64,000 bases of DNA from Micromussa lordhowensis (taxonomy: Eukaryota; Cnidaria; Anthozoa; Scleractinia; Lobophylliidae). Shown here piece after piece: positions 50,501 through 62,000 of this stretch (within the stretch, counting starts at the first letter, position 1; each line of letters begins with the position of its first letter). Where the stretch lies: the NCBI GenBank assembly GCA_964020085.1, contig OZ026601.1:37333101-37397100 (forward strand), written 5' to 3'. A program made the position numbers and the translations under genes. A model generated the notes under the pieces. It worked only from the letters and a program-made list of their open reading frames with translations, ran no database searches and was not told the DNA's origin.

Positions 50501-51498
50501 TTCATTATTATTGACCGAGTATTTAGAAGGGCCAGACACTGCAGATCTTTAAAAAAATGTTCTACATTTGTGTTGTTGAGTAAACTTTGAGTGTGACAGA
50601 AACAAAAAGCAAATCTAACGGTGTAAGTTATTTTTTCTTGACGTTAAGTAATAAAATACAAGTTAGAATAAAGCTGGCTTACTGATGATCCTTCCAAAAA
50701 GTTTGGCTCTTCTTCGACAGGGACTTTTGGTGGCTGATAAAGACCTGGTCCTTTTAATCCAATAGCAAAGATCAACACCACTATTGTATAACGTGTTATA
50801 AACAAACCAAATTCAGCTTCCTGGATCCTTGTCTTCCGACCAAACCACCAGTGAGGATTGTTCCATGAGATAAAGGCCAAATTCTCTACAACAAATGCCA
50901 GGGACCAAAAAAGCAAGAGACCAACAGAATGTCTGCTAAGATGAACCTTGAAATACCTTGAACTTTCAGCACGTAGAACAAAAAAAGCTGCAAGCCATGT
51001 CAAGAAGGTTCCTCCATCATTAACCATAACATACCCTTGCAGTCTCTTGGGTTCTATAACAGTCTTGGTTATAACATCAACGACAGGAACAAGCACAAGA
51101 CAAATGTGCAAGAACTGCTGAAATGTGTACAAAAATGATGTACGATTGTCTCCATGGACAAATTCAGCAGGGTTCAAAATAGACTGAATGGAATTTTGAC
51201 TCATTTCACAACTTCCATTGATGCGCCTGCATTTTAGTACACAATCACAGGGTTTGACTTCTTCTCTCATAATTTCCTCAACAGAAGTTGACTCTATATC
51301 AGCAGTTAACAATGTCCTGCCATGATTGTCTCTCTGAATCTTTTTCTTCTTATACAATTGAATCAAAGCAAGCAGTAATACAAAAAGAAGTAAGACTGCC
51401 GGTGGTACAGTGCCCATGATACATCTTGGTAGGCCAGAGTATTCAGACACATGACCAGACAAAGTTTCATTGAAATCACAGTAGTGAGTACAAATCAT
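34698..51498 (-). CDS. ABCB6: ABC half-transporter, ABCB6 type (complete, 20 coding exons)
   Basis: Exons: 50683-51498, 50488-50538, 49960-50045, 49745-49836, 47110-47308, 45965-46054, 45644-45765, 42539-42648, 42160-42225, 41952-42077, 41251-41327, 40661-40724, 40163-40248, 39682-39844, 39199-39272, 38141-38241, 37783-37895, 37597-37691, 37324-37392 and 34698-34821. All phases agree, giving 907 residues plus stop (human ABCB6 is about 840). Exon 1 encodes the extra N-terminal membrane domain, including [15 protein letters not shown], a hallmark of ABCB6. The transporter core contains [20 protein letters not shown]. The nucleotide-binding domain has Walker [10 protein letters not shown] (683-691), signature LSGGEKQR (787-794), Walker B LLDE followed by ATSALD (811-818) and the H-loop histidine (843). 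The acidic C-terminus ends EEEEDK. ABCB6 proteins move porphyrins or metal-thiol conjugates across mitochondrial, endolysosomal or plasma membranes as homodimers. Exon 1 carries 26 untranslated bases after an acceptor (51524/51525), so a noncoding first exon lies upstream. An unusual CDCVLKC cysteine cluster sits near residue 83. Confidence 0.95.
34905..36735 (-). pseudogene. Decayed non-LTR retrotransposon (reverse transcriptase remnant)
   Basis: On the minus strand, broken frames read in order: [14 protein letters not shown] near 36650, [20 protein letters not shown] near 36270, [20 protein letters not shown] near 36060, then [11 protein letters not shown] and [19 protein letters not shown] near 35640-35480. 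These are the reverse-transcriptase and thumb blocks of jockey/CR1-type ORF2 proteins. The catalytic block is not intact, and frameshifts and stops separate the pieces, so it is dead. A short (TAC)n tract at 34905-34917 is the likely 3' tail. It lies in the last intron of the ABC gene, in the same orientation. Confidence 0.85.
36741..37109. mobile_element. Non-autonomous pogo/Tc1-like element
   Basis: The left end (G)CAGTCAACTCTTGCC and the right end, reverse complemented (ACAGTCAACTGTCGTTATAG), share the terminus CAGTCAACT. Both are followed by GGACACC/GGCCACC blocks typical of short pogo/Tc1 derivatives. It directly abuts the retrotransposon remnant in the same ABC gene intron. Confidence 0.6.
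38306..38895. mobile_element. piggyBac-like non-autonomous element with TTAA target duplication
   Basis: TTAA (38302-38305) precedes CCCATTGACTC, and GAGTCAATGGG is followed by TTAA (38896-38899). A TTAA duplication with CCC...GGG termini is the signature of piggyBac elements. No transposase is encoded. It sits in an ABC gene intron between exons 38141-38241 and 39199-39272. Confidence 0.8.
43514..44776. mobile_element. hAT-like non-autonomous element carrying a minisatellite
   Basis: The termini are CAGGCCTTCTGACA and its near complement TATCAGAAGGCCTG. The flanks share ACTACC exactly (43508-43513 and 44777-44782); shifting one base inward gives an 8-bp duplication with one mismatch, as expected for hAT. 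Subterminal regions are rich in GCGATA-type motifs. It lies in the ABC gene intron between exons 42539-42648 and 45644-45765. Confidence 0.75.
43991..44130. repeat. 62-bp minisatellite inside the hAT-like element
   Basis: GGCACTGCGGTAGCAGTAG recurs at about 62-base spacing, with two full units and a partial third. Each full unit contains TTGGATTTAATTATTCATCG. Confidence 0.85.
46344..46400. repeat. 22-bp tandem repeat
   Basis: Units of the form AATCATGTCAAGGTCA(C/T)CGGGT occur almost three times in a row in an ABC gene intron, with looser ATCATGTC copies after them. Confidence 0.7.
46521..46665. mobile_element. Palindromic inverted-repeat element
   Basis: AAACAATTATTAGATTCGG at the left pairs with the right end. 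The inner arms TTTTTGTGATATCCAGAATA and their complement are perfect, with a GC-rich loop GGCTGA(T)...TCAGCC. Confidence 0.85.
48650..48870 (+). pseudogene. MULE-like transposase fragment
   Basis: The plus-strand frame reads [20 protein letters not shown], then a helix-like [19 protein letters not shown] and a stop, with further readable residues after it. The block LMALPFLPxEEI followed by a short helix and FxxxxW is found downstream of the catalytic core in MULE-type transposases. The catalytic residues are not present. It lies in an ABC gene intron, opposite to the gene. Confidence 0.4.
49334..49397 (-). mobile_element. Retroposon 3' tail fragment
   Basis: On the minus strand, AGTGTCC...GACATTGAAATAAAGTG is followed by a TATG microsatellite. 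The same order (TGTCC, GACATT..AATAAAGT, simple repeat) ends the SINE at 18757-19112, so this is probably a 5'-truncated retroposon. Confidence 0.45.
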
Positions 51499-51524
51499 CC
51501 TCTTTATCTGAAATTATCAATCAC

Positions 51525-53046
51525 CTAAAAGAAAGAATAGGTACATTTTCATATTAATAATAGCTATGGTATCTTCTAGCAGAAAAACTATTAAGCCATA
51601 AGAGAAATCAGATGATACCTGGTGGATTTAATTTAAATTTGGGGGTCAAAATGTCTTGGCTTCTATTTTCCCAGGGGATCACCTTGTTCACTCATGAAGT
51701 GAAATAATTCATATACTAGTAAGAATTAACTGTCAATCAATCAATCAATCAACCAACCATACAGTCAATCAGTTAATCAATCAATCAATCAATCAAGCAA
51801 TGACATACTTTGCAAGAAAGGCAAACATGCTGCAAAATGTACATGTAGTGTCAACAAATAATTTTAATTTGTAATTTAGCATGTTGATGTATTATAAAAT
51901 CTTAAGTCTGTATTATCTGACAAATCATACCGTGCACAGGTATGGGTGTAGATGTGTTACAATGTCTACACTCACATTAATTACTTTCACACATTTTGCC
52001 AGTAATTTGACTATCGATGTTGTGGGGATTGTTTTTCTTTGAGTATTTCTTACTATAAAATAGCAAGGCCAATAAAAATGTAACATAAGTAAAATTTTTC
52101 GTTCCAGCTGTAGTGTTAGAAATAGAGGCCTTGTGTGCCTTTTGGTGTAACACGAGTTGATAATGAGAAATAAACATATAAGCTTAGTATTATTAAACTT
52201 TAATCTACTGTAGCTTTATAGGAGTTAAGTGCTGAGTCACGCAAGTTAACGTTGCTTCAATTTTCTTTCAATACTCCGTTATTCAGCGAGTTATTTAAAT
52301 ATAATGTTATTGCATGTTTCTGTTGTCCATTACTGTCTTATCGCTATACCTAACTACCGTAAGTTAGACTTACTACTACTTCACTTTTTAATTGCAAAAC
52401 GAAAGTGCAAAACAACTGAACAGAAACAATACGCAACATACCTTGACTATTTTTGAGGCGCGTCTATTAGCGATTAATATGTTGAAGCACTCGCATCACC
52501 TACTGCAAATATATAATAAAACAAACTTCTCACTTCCAGAGAATACGTCGATAGAGGAAACTCTGCTCGTCCTACATAAACACTATGAAGGAAGAGCCTG
52601 GAAATGAGGTCAACATATCACAGGCGGCTCAAGTCGCGCTTTCTGGCGGGAAACTGGTACGAGGTGCCGGGTATTGTCGGGCAATGGTCGGATCGTGTCT
52701 TTTGTTTGAATTTTTCTTAGCCACAGTCTGAGAAACTATTTTTCAGGTGAAAATTGGAACTAAATCAGATTTTATGTTAAAGAGTTTTTCTTAGTAACGA
52801 AGGACAAAAAATAGAAAATTCTTGGCCTAAAATTCCGAAAGTAATAGAGCGATCCGAACAATTCCGACAAGAATCGATCCTTTCCGAACCATCAGATCTC
52901 GCGGGCTCATGGAATCAGAGGAATGCGACAAATGCACACATTATATGCCGTCCCGAAATGTGAAAACGACGGTTTTATTTTGAAGTGACCGGTTCGGAAG
53001 CCGTGTTTTATTGATTGAACGAAAAAGGAATCGAGTGCTTTCCAAC
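51525..53046. promoter_or_regulatory. Divergent intergenic region, probable shared promoter of the ABC and FERM genes
   Basis: The ABC gene is read leftward and the FERM gene rightward from this 1.5 kb interval. Its right part (about 52610-52920) is richer in CpG than the surroundings. It contains TTTCTGGCGGGAAA near 52641-52654, which resembles an E2F-type site. The untranslated first exon of the ABC gene must lie here but I could not place it. A (TCAA)n tract lies at 51732-51799. No coding exon was recognised. The promoter role is inferred from gene orientation. Confidence 0.4.
51732..51799. repeat. (TCAA)n microsatellite
   Basis: Imperfect tandem TCAA units with a few substitutions in the middle. 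Confidence 0.9.
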
Positions 53047-56000
53047 ATGTACAGATTGAGCAGAAGATTTCGCAGGCGATTCGGCAAAGACAGAGAAGAA
53101 AAGAAGGATAAACATGCGTTGGACTATGTCATCGTTTTGCTTGACGGCAGTGACCTCTCGTTCAATTTGCATGTAAGTTTGATCATAATTTTAATTTAAT
53201 AATACCTGATGTGGATACGAGCGGTCGAACCATTATTGCAGCATTTCTAGAGCGATACTTTGACCTATTACTAAAATGGATTGTTTTCTTATGATTTCAA
53301 TGCGCACTATGGTCAATTTCCGTCAAATTAACGTTTCACAGTTTCTTCATCCACAGTTTAGTCTGAAAAGGAATGTTCTAGAAAAAGCTAATATTTGCTG
53401 AAGTCAGACAAAACAGAATACTCTTTGTGAGCTTTTGGGATCTACTTTGATGAGATAAAATCTTAATGTTTTTGAAAGTAATATAAGCTTATTTCATAAC
53501 TTGTTCCTCTCAAGAATGCGTTCTTTCAAATTCAGTTAGGTACTTTATATCTGCGGGTGATCACATCACCTGTTTTGAAAACAGTTTTTGTGTATTTAGC
53601 CGTTTTTAACCAGAATAATAGCAAAAGAACAATGAATAGTGCGGGAGTAAGATTAACCTTTAACTTTCGAATAGATTTCTATGTGGGGCGTTCCGGCGGA
53701 AATATTTCATCCTTGGATTTAGCTTACGTGTAGTCTCGCCTTAAATGTGTCAAAACTCGCTTTTTATGGTTATGTTGTTTTCTTTGATTCCTTACTGAAG
53801 TTCGTTGTGAGACTTAAGACTAGACATAACTTCATGTTTAACCTTACACATGTTTTATACATGGAGCACCCCCTAACATCCGCTGTAGTTATATAACATG
53901 ACAGACAAGTTGCAATGTTCATTACAATGTTAGTGTTCAATTACCGGTATGGAACACTAACAAGAACAAACTCCAGCTACCTTGAAGATAACGATCCAAG
54001 AATCACAGTTAATTTGTTTTTGTTTCTTATTATATTGGTAAACAATTGTCAGTAAGTTGTGAATACCATTTATTTAGTATTTCACCCAAAGCTCCACTGC
54101 TACTTGTCATGAGTCTCAAATGGAACATCACATTAAGTTCTTCCTAGCATCATTGAGAATGTTTGTGGGAAGACAGATTCTTACATCTGTGTATTATCAG
54201 TGAATGTCTTAAAAAGCCTTCCTGTAATATTATATGTGGAAGTATTTTTATAAGTTTTAATTTCTTGTATTGCCTGAAGCACCAAGGCATCAAAAATGTA
54301 AATATTGTCAACTCTAACTAAGAAAAGCAATATCTAGAAATACGTCTTTCTGTAATTCTGTGGGTTCTTTCTTTCTGGAACGGCTTTGTTTGGCAGTCAC
54401 TGCTTTTGAAATCTGTTATTTCACAGAGATATTGAAGCTCTGCTGGTTGTGGATGAAACCTGATAAGTATTGTAGCATAGTATATGGATACATATGAATT
54501 CATAATAAAGCAACTCTTAATATTTTTGTCAAAAAAATCTGTCTGTTTGACGATCGTATCTCACCAATAATAAAATAATAAAACAGTGTGTCACAAATTT
54601 TTTTGGGGAGGTTAATATTTTTGCAGATTGGTAAGTTTTTGTATCTTTTTTTGATTTTTTATCAATCAAACTTGCAATCGACATGTGAAACAACATACAG
54701 GGGTGTAAAGTATGTTAATCCCTAGTGTCTCTCTATTACAATACATCTCGCCCCAGTGTGGGCTATTGCTCCAGAAATGGATCAGCAATAGCTCCACTGT
54801 TCTAGTTGATGCAGTATCCTTCAAGTTATCACTTCAGGGGTTTAATACAGGGCTGGACAACGGGGCAAATTGACTGGCTGTACTGTGAGGAAGATTTTGC
54901 CTGCCTGATTTGACCCTCCAGAGGAAAGATTTTCTTCTTAAGAAGTTCGGTTCAAAAAGGTTTGCCTGCCTGTGAAAACCAGTTGCCTCCTGATAAGGTT
55001 AATGAAACCATTGTCACTCAGGCACTCTTTCACACTGGTATTCTACTTCAGGTTCACCTTTAACCACTGTCTGCCATACCATTGATATCTACCATCAAAG
55101 AAAACTCCAACCATGGAAGATGTTGGCCATATTGATGCCCTTCTTCTTCATGTATCTTCAGACAATCCTTTTCTGTGAACTTTTTAGTAGCTTCACCTGT
55201 AGTATACCAAGGTGTTCATTGTTTTCTGAACAGTTTCTTTCTAATTTCAACGTTTTGTTTCTGAACGTAATTCTACATGTGATGTTTGTGTACAAAATTT
55301 CACCAGTGGGATACATCTTTGCAGGAACATTTGTTTTTCAGATTCTCTACTTGCACAATCCCATAATACACCTCTTTACCCCCCAAAAAGTTTGCATAGG
55401 CATTGTTATTGATTACTCTTGAGACTTCTTCATGTCCCATGAGAAATTGCAAACAGAGATTATGCAAAATTGTGGGGGGTAAAAGAGGTGTTTTATGGGA
55501 TTTGTGCAAGTAGAGAATTGTGGAAAAATCTGCGAAAATTGCATAAATTAGGCCCCTTCAAATTGTTAGAGTTGTCAGTGATAATAATAATATTATAAAA
55601 TACAGCTCTTTGCAAAGTTTAACTTGTGACTTGTTTGAATTTCAACAGAAAAAGGCCAAAGGACAAGAACTCCTTGACCTTGTTTTCAAGAACCTTGATC
55701 TGGTGGAAAAAGACTATTTTGGTCTTCAGTTTATGGACACACATCAAGTCTCGGTATGAAAACTATGTTCAGTAAAAGAGTAGTCATCATAATCTGTAAT
55801 AATTATTAATATGACTAGTTTTGTGAGTGGGCAAGGTGAACTGAATCCTGTGCTCTGATTGGCTACCCAAGCGGGCAAGATGTGGCTATCTTGCCTGCTT
55901 GGGATTACCCGCTGTGTCCCAGAAGAATGGTGTTTTCCAATAGTAAATCATTTATTGACCGATTTTGTTCAGTCAAGATGGCTGGATATTGGCCTCATTC

Positions 56001-59000
56001 TTTTTCTTTGGCATGTTTATGGACCTTGACTCCATCTTGTTCCATAAACATGCAAAAAAAAGGAACTTGGCCAATGTCCAGCCATCTTGACCTCGCACTT
56101 GCTCAATAACCCAGGCATCTAGATCGTAAAATTGAAAAAAAGTGACAAAATGACAAAAAAAAAAACTCAAACTCAGTCTATAGGAACTTTTCAATGAGTT
56201 TTCAAGCTCTCTACAATGAAAACAAATTAAAATAATAGGCTAAAACAAGGATTTATGGTACTTTTTATGTTAAACAGTGTCCATGTAAATTCATGACTAT
56301 TTTGGATTTAATCATAGCATATTGTCAAAAACAAACAAATTCCTTTCCCTGCAGCACTGGCTAAATCCTTTGAAGAAAATCAAGAAACAAGTCAGAAGTA
56401 AGGGCATCTACCATTGATATGAAAATAATGTTATTAATTAAAAATAAATTGTACATGGTTAGGGTACTGTAGATACAAAAATTAAGGTTCTTATCTTCCT
56501 CAATAAAAGCAAATTAAAAGGTTGATTGTAGTAAAGGCGGGCGGTCTTTATTTTTAGCGAGTAGATCAGACTACATTGTCTTTTAATGATTTTTGTTTCT
56601 AGTCGGTCCACCTTTCACATTACACTTCAGAGTAAGGTTTTATGCTGCAGAACCACAAGACCTGACTGAGGAACTTACCAGGTAAAAGCAGTTTTCAAGA
56701 TTTATTAATAAGTTAAGTCGTTAATTCTATTAAAAATGTTTACATGTTTGATAAAGATAATTACAGCCTGTAAATACATAAATGATCATCACAGTTATAT
56801 ACACAACATAAACAGCTGTGAAAATAGACCCAGGCGTGAAAGGGATTTGAACCCATGACCTGTAGAACATAGGTTTTCAGTGATTGCTGACAGTTTATAC
56901 TGTTTTTTATTTTGTAGATATCATTTCTTTCTGCAAATCAAACAAGACATATCCAAAGGAAAGTAAGTAAAATAACTTTTTTACACCAAAATGTTACTTT
57001 GCAAGACATTGGCACTAAATGTTCTTTCTACAAGCCACCAATTTATTTTCTACAAATCGGAGGTTATTTGGGCATGGAAGAACACAAAGAAGAAGATGAC
57101 AAGATTTGTGTAATTAGACTAAAATTAAATTTTTATATGCTAGCTGATGCCAGTATTGCATAATGAAGGGGTCCATATCCAATTCTGTGCTTCCTATCAG
57201 CATTTAGCAAATTTCACTTTTCAGTTATTTTTTTATTCACACATCCCAGATGGGGATGTCATTTATGATTATCTTACTGAATTTTTGGCAAGCATTCGTT
57301 GCAAAGAAATGCACTAGCAGCTTGGGTTCTTGCTTTTGCAGATCTTCTGCAAAGTGTTCTAGAGGGACAGTCGTGTTATGTAGCTCAATCATAGGTTGTC
57401 ACGTGTAGAGTCGTATTACTGATAAATACGTTTTAGTTGACTGTTTTTATGATTCATGAGTTTTATTTTCTGGAGGAGTATGGTCAATATCATTGTTAAG
57501 TATGTTTTACTCAGTACAGAGTCACGATGCATCATAGTATTTTATATCGTTGTACGTTTTTTGAATTTTTCACAGGCTACAGGTTCCATTAAAGATTGGT
57601 GTTGACTTGACTGGCTACAGTTTACAGTGTGAGTTGCTAAATAGTCCATGTGAAGTAGTTTTACATCAAACTTGCTTAATTTCTAGAGTGCCTTGAAAAC
57701 ATTTATACTTAGTAGTTTTATTTAACAGCTTTAATGGATTTAGTTTTGGTAGTTTATCTCCTTTTATGCCCATGGGTGATTACACACATGTACCTGCAAA
57801 AACAAAGCAAAAGTTTTCTCTTTGTAAGTCGTGTAACTTTGTGTGCATTTTGTCAGAAAGAAGATATATCCCTCATCTTGGATTAGTAAACAAAGTATAT
57901 CTGGAAACGTAACACTAATTAATATTCTGCTTGGTGTGTTTAATGACAATGAAGACTTTGCTATTTTGAATCACTTGATACTTATTGCTAAATCGTTTAT
58001 CTATATTTGTAAATTGAGCAAAACTAAACCAACATTAAGAGTTTTCTTTGAAAAGAACAAGTTAGTTTATTACATAGAGAGAAAAATTGCCAAAAGAAAT
58101 GACAGGCTCCATAAGCATTACAAAAAATGGTAAAAAATAATGCCTCTTCTTAACTGAGCTAAGATTTTTCTTTTTTCTTCTCAGCATACGTCTTGTACTT
58201 TATTCATTTATTTAGTATCTATTTATTTATTTATGTAATTACTTCTTAATTGTAAAGATTTACTAGTATTGTATTTCTTATTTATTTATTTTGTTTACTC
58301 GTTGTTTAGTGTTTTAGTGTAAGTGCATCTAGTAAATATGCTTGTATAATAAAGAATTATAAAAAAGTATATAAATCAGTAATGTTGTATGTTGATGTGT
58401 TCATTGATCTCCATCCACACAGCTCACCTTGGAGATTTTGATCCAGAACTCCATGACAAAACAACAGAGTACATAACAGAGTTTAAGTTTATTCCAAATC
58501 AGGTACGTGCACTGAAATTATTTATTTTCTTGTTTTTACACTTGCCACCTTATAATGAAACAGAGAAGTAGTGTGGTTCACATTTATTTTTAGTTATTTA
58601 TTTTGTTGTTGTTGTTTTTCTTTATTTAAGACCAAAGAACTGGAAAAAGAGATACAAAAGAAACATAAAGCTCTGATGTAAGTGTGTTATTTAAAAGCAG
58701 GTACACCTAAAACTACTCTCAACCTATGGGAAGTTTTCTATTGTGGGAAGTCTGAGTGTGCAAAACTAGTCTGATTTTGAAAACTTGATGCAAGTAAATC
58801 AGCATGGTCTCCAGGGTTTTTAGCTTAAAATATCAAAGATGAATCAACAGAGACAAACTATCCTAGTCATGTTTTGTGCAATTGATTCATTATTAATTCA
58901 TTATTAATGTCATTATTAATTCTAAATGTTGCCAATGTTTTCACAACACTTAACCCTTCTAGAGGTATTTGAAACCGCTGCACAGATAAACAAAGAGCTA

Positions 59001-62000
59001 AGAAGAAACATAATTTGATGGTGCATTTTGCAAAAAAATCAAACTTCTGATCAATAGATTTTCTTCATTTTGTCACTTAACATAGAAAATCGATCTAGAG
59101 AAAATGATCCATCAAAAGAAAAAAGGGGTTACCGAATGTCCTAGATCATTAAGTCCAGGCAAAGCTATAGCAATGGCCATCTGCCCTATCATTGTTCATT
59201 TTATTGCTTAGCCTGTGCTTGATGCATGAATGTGAATGCGTGTGAATTTGGGTGTGCAGTAAGGATGTGCAGAAACAATTAGGGTGAATGTCCTTAAGGT
59301 AACAGATATTGGATTATGGTTTGATTGTAGGGGCTTAAACCCAGCTGAGTGTGAGGTTAACTTTCTGAAGATTGTGAGGAACATGGAGTTTTATGGTGTT
59401 GATATGCATTCTGTTGTGGTAAGCAACCTGTCAGGCGCTTAATAAATCCTTATAATTCCAACATTTTTCCGAAGATAAACTCTTGTCTCTAATTATTTGT
59501 TTATCTCTTTGTAATACTTGAATTCGAACTATTTGTTTTGACAAACAATAATTGATTATCAATACAAATATTTGAACACTGAATGTTCTTTTCAGGGGGA
59601 AAATAAAGTGGAGTGTCAGCTAGGTTTAACTCCCCGTGGTGTTTTGCTCATTAAGGACAAGGAGAGGAGAAACATTTTTCCTTGGTAAGTATGTAAATAG
59701 AAACACGTCAAGGATACTAAAAAAAACTGTTTATTCAACAATAAGACTACGAGCCCAAGTTTCATTTGGAGGCACTCTGGCCTCATGGTTAGTGCACTTG
59801 TCTCCAGATTGAGGGCTCTGGGTTTGAGTCCTGGTTAGGGATATTGTATTCTGTTCTTGGGCGAGACACTTAACTCTCACATTGTCTCTCTCCACCCAGG
59901 TGTATAACTGGGTACAAGCAATTTTAATGCTAGGGGGCAACCCTGTGATGGATTAGCATCCCATCCAGGGGGGAGTAGAAATATACTCAAAGTCACTTCA
60001 TGCTACAGGAACTGGGACAAGCTCCGGGAGGGGGAGGGGCGTAAGGGTTTGCGATGATACGATTTCGGCTGCTGGTGCTACGGCTTTCTAAGGTTTCAAA
60101 ATGTACAGCTGGTTCTGTCGATTGCGACCAACCTCGTTCCCAGGGTCTTTTCCCTGGCTTAGGGGGGACGGGAAAAGACCCTGGCATCGGCTGGTCACGT
60201 GTCCGCCTTACACCCTGAAATCCTGGGTGTAATAAATTAGCGAGTTAGCATAATCAAAAGTGCCAAAATCACGATGGCGGAGAAACTGTCTGTGCTATTT
60301 GACTTGGATCTACTTTTAATCGTTGTATTCCGACGGCGCTTTAAGTGAAATGTTTTGAATATCTACTGAAAGGCTACACGTAGGCTACCGTTCTACCGAC
60401 TGGCTTTGGCAAATCTCTGCTGTTTCAGCTTCTACCGGATTTCGTGTCTGTCAAAGCGGACAATAATATTATGTAAAATGGGGGTTTTAACTTTCTGTCG
60501 TTTTGTTTAAAGCCACTTCAAGTGAAATGTTTTGAATATCTACTGAAAGGCAAGATACTGTTGCCGTTCTACGGACTAGCTGTTTTCTTGTAGCTTTACT
60601 TTGAGAAAGACGCTTGCCTAGAGAAATTTTTATGTTTCTTGCAGCTATCTGATCGAGCTTATGTTTCTGGAGCCCGAAATATAAGTTTATTTATCCTTTG
60701 ATCGTTCTGACGCCAAAGGATTTAAATGTATACTCGCAAGTCTGTTGACAAATTGCGTGTTGTATATACCATTGTTCGGCGTACTTCAAGAGATTTACCA
60801 TAGCACGGTCGAAAGCCTCAACGCCTCAGAACACGGCATAAAGTGCCCTTCATAAACACGAACGAAACAAAAAACGGTCGAGTGACCGAACAGAAAACGA
60901 CAAATGTATAAATATCACGAACCGTAGAAGTCGTGTACGCTAGTTAACCCCATTTTACAAAATATTATAGTCCGCCTTGACAGGCACGAAATCCGGTAGA
61001 AGCTGAAACAGCAGAGATTTGCCAAAGCCAGTCGGTAGAACGGCAACAATATCTTTGCCTTTCAGTAGATATTCAAAACATTTCACTTAAAGCGGCGGAA
61101 TACAACGATTAAAAGCAGATTCAAGGCAAATAGCACAGATAGTTTCTCCGCCATCGTGATTTTGGCACTTTTGATTATGCTAACTCGCTAATTTATTACA
61201 CCCAGGATTTCAGGGTGTAAGGCGGACACGTGACCAGCCGATGCCAGGGTCTTTTCCCCGTCCCGCCCCCAAGCCAGGGAAAAGGCCCTGGGAACGAGGT
61301 TGGATTGCGACCAAAAAATGGGTGTTCCAAACTTGTGTGGGGGATATTTGAGCTTGAAAACTAGCATCTTGATGAATTTTCACCAAAAAAAATTGCGGAA
61401 AGCATTGACCAAATAAATGAGATGGTAATTCTAATAGAATGGCGAACCTAAAGTGTTTATGATGGCATCATGCACACTTGTAACTACGGTTGTGGTATTT
61501 TGGTAAATTTTGATGCATTATAATTGCAGTTTTTCTACGTGGTTTTGCGTTTTTCGGATGCCCCCCTCCTCCAGCTGGATGGGCCACAGTATGCAGACTT
61601 AAGCTTTTTAGCTACCAAGTTTTCTATGAGCGAATAGTCAATGAGGCATAGCTGACTTGACCATTTTTCAAGACATAGAAAAAGAGCATGTGTAGTCTAA
61701 TTGTTTTAGTATTAAATTGATAATGATGAGATGTCCAATAGAACATGGCTGAGTGGCTGCTAATACATAATGTTAATGATTTTAGGCTCCAGCGTTGCAT
61801 TTGTTTTCAATTTCCAGGCACAAGATAACCAAAATATCATTTAAGAAAAACAGGTTTCTTTTGGACTACCAAGAGGTATGAGTTTGTGAGGACTGTGTTT
61901 ATAAAGTTGACGTTATGTTGAATCTTGATTTTATAACTCTTACTGATTGTCACACTGAGCGATGGAAAGTCGCAGAAATAGTAAAATCCCCTCTCAAACT

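Noticed and set aside
52392..52607. 71-residue plus-strand frame in the divergent promoter interval
   Set aside because: Low-complexity, short, with no splice links and no recognisable motif.
52981..53046. Extending the FERM protein upstream through the in-frame TTG at 53011
   Set aside because: There is no ATG before 53047 after the in-frame stop at 52981. TTG starts are not expected in nuclear genes.
56828..56882. Candidate tRNA gene on the minus strand
   Set aside because: Only the T arm/B-box half is present. There is no complete cloverleaf or A box.
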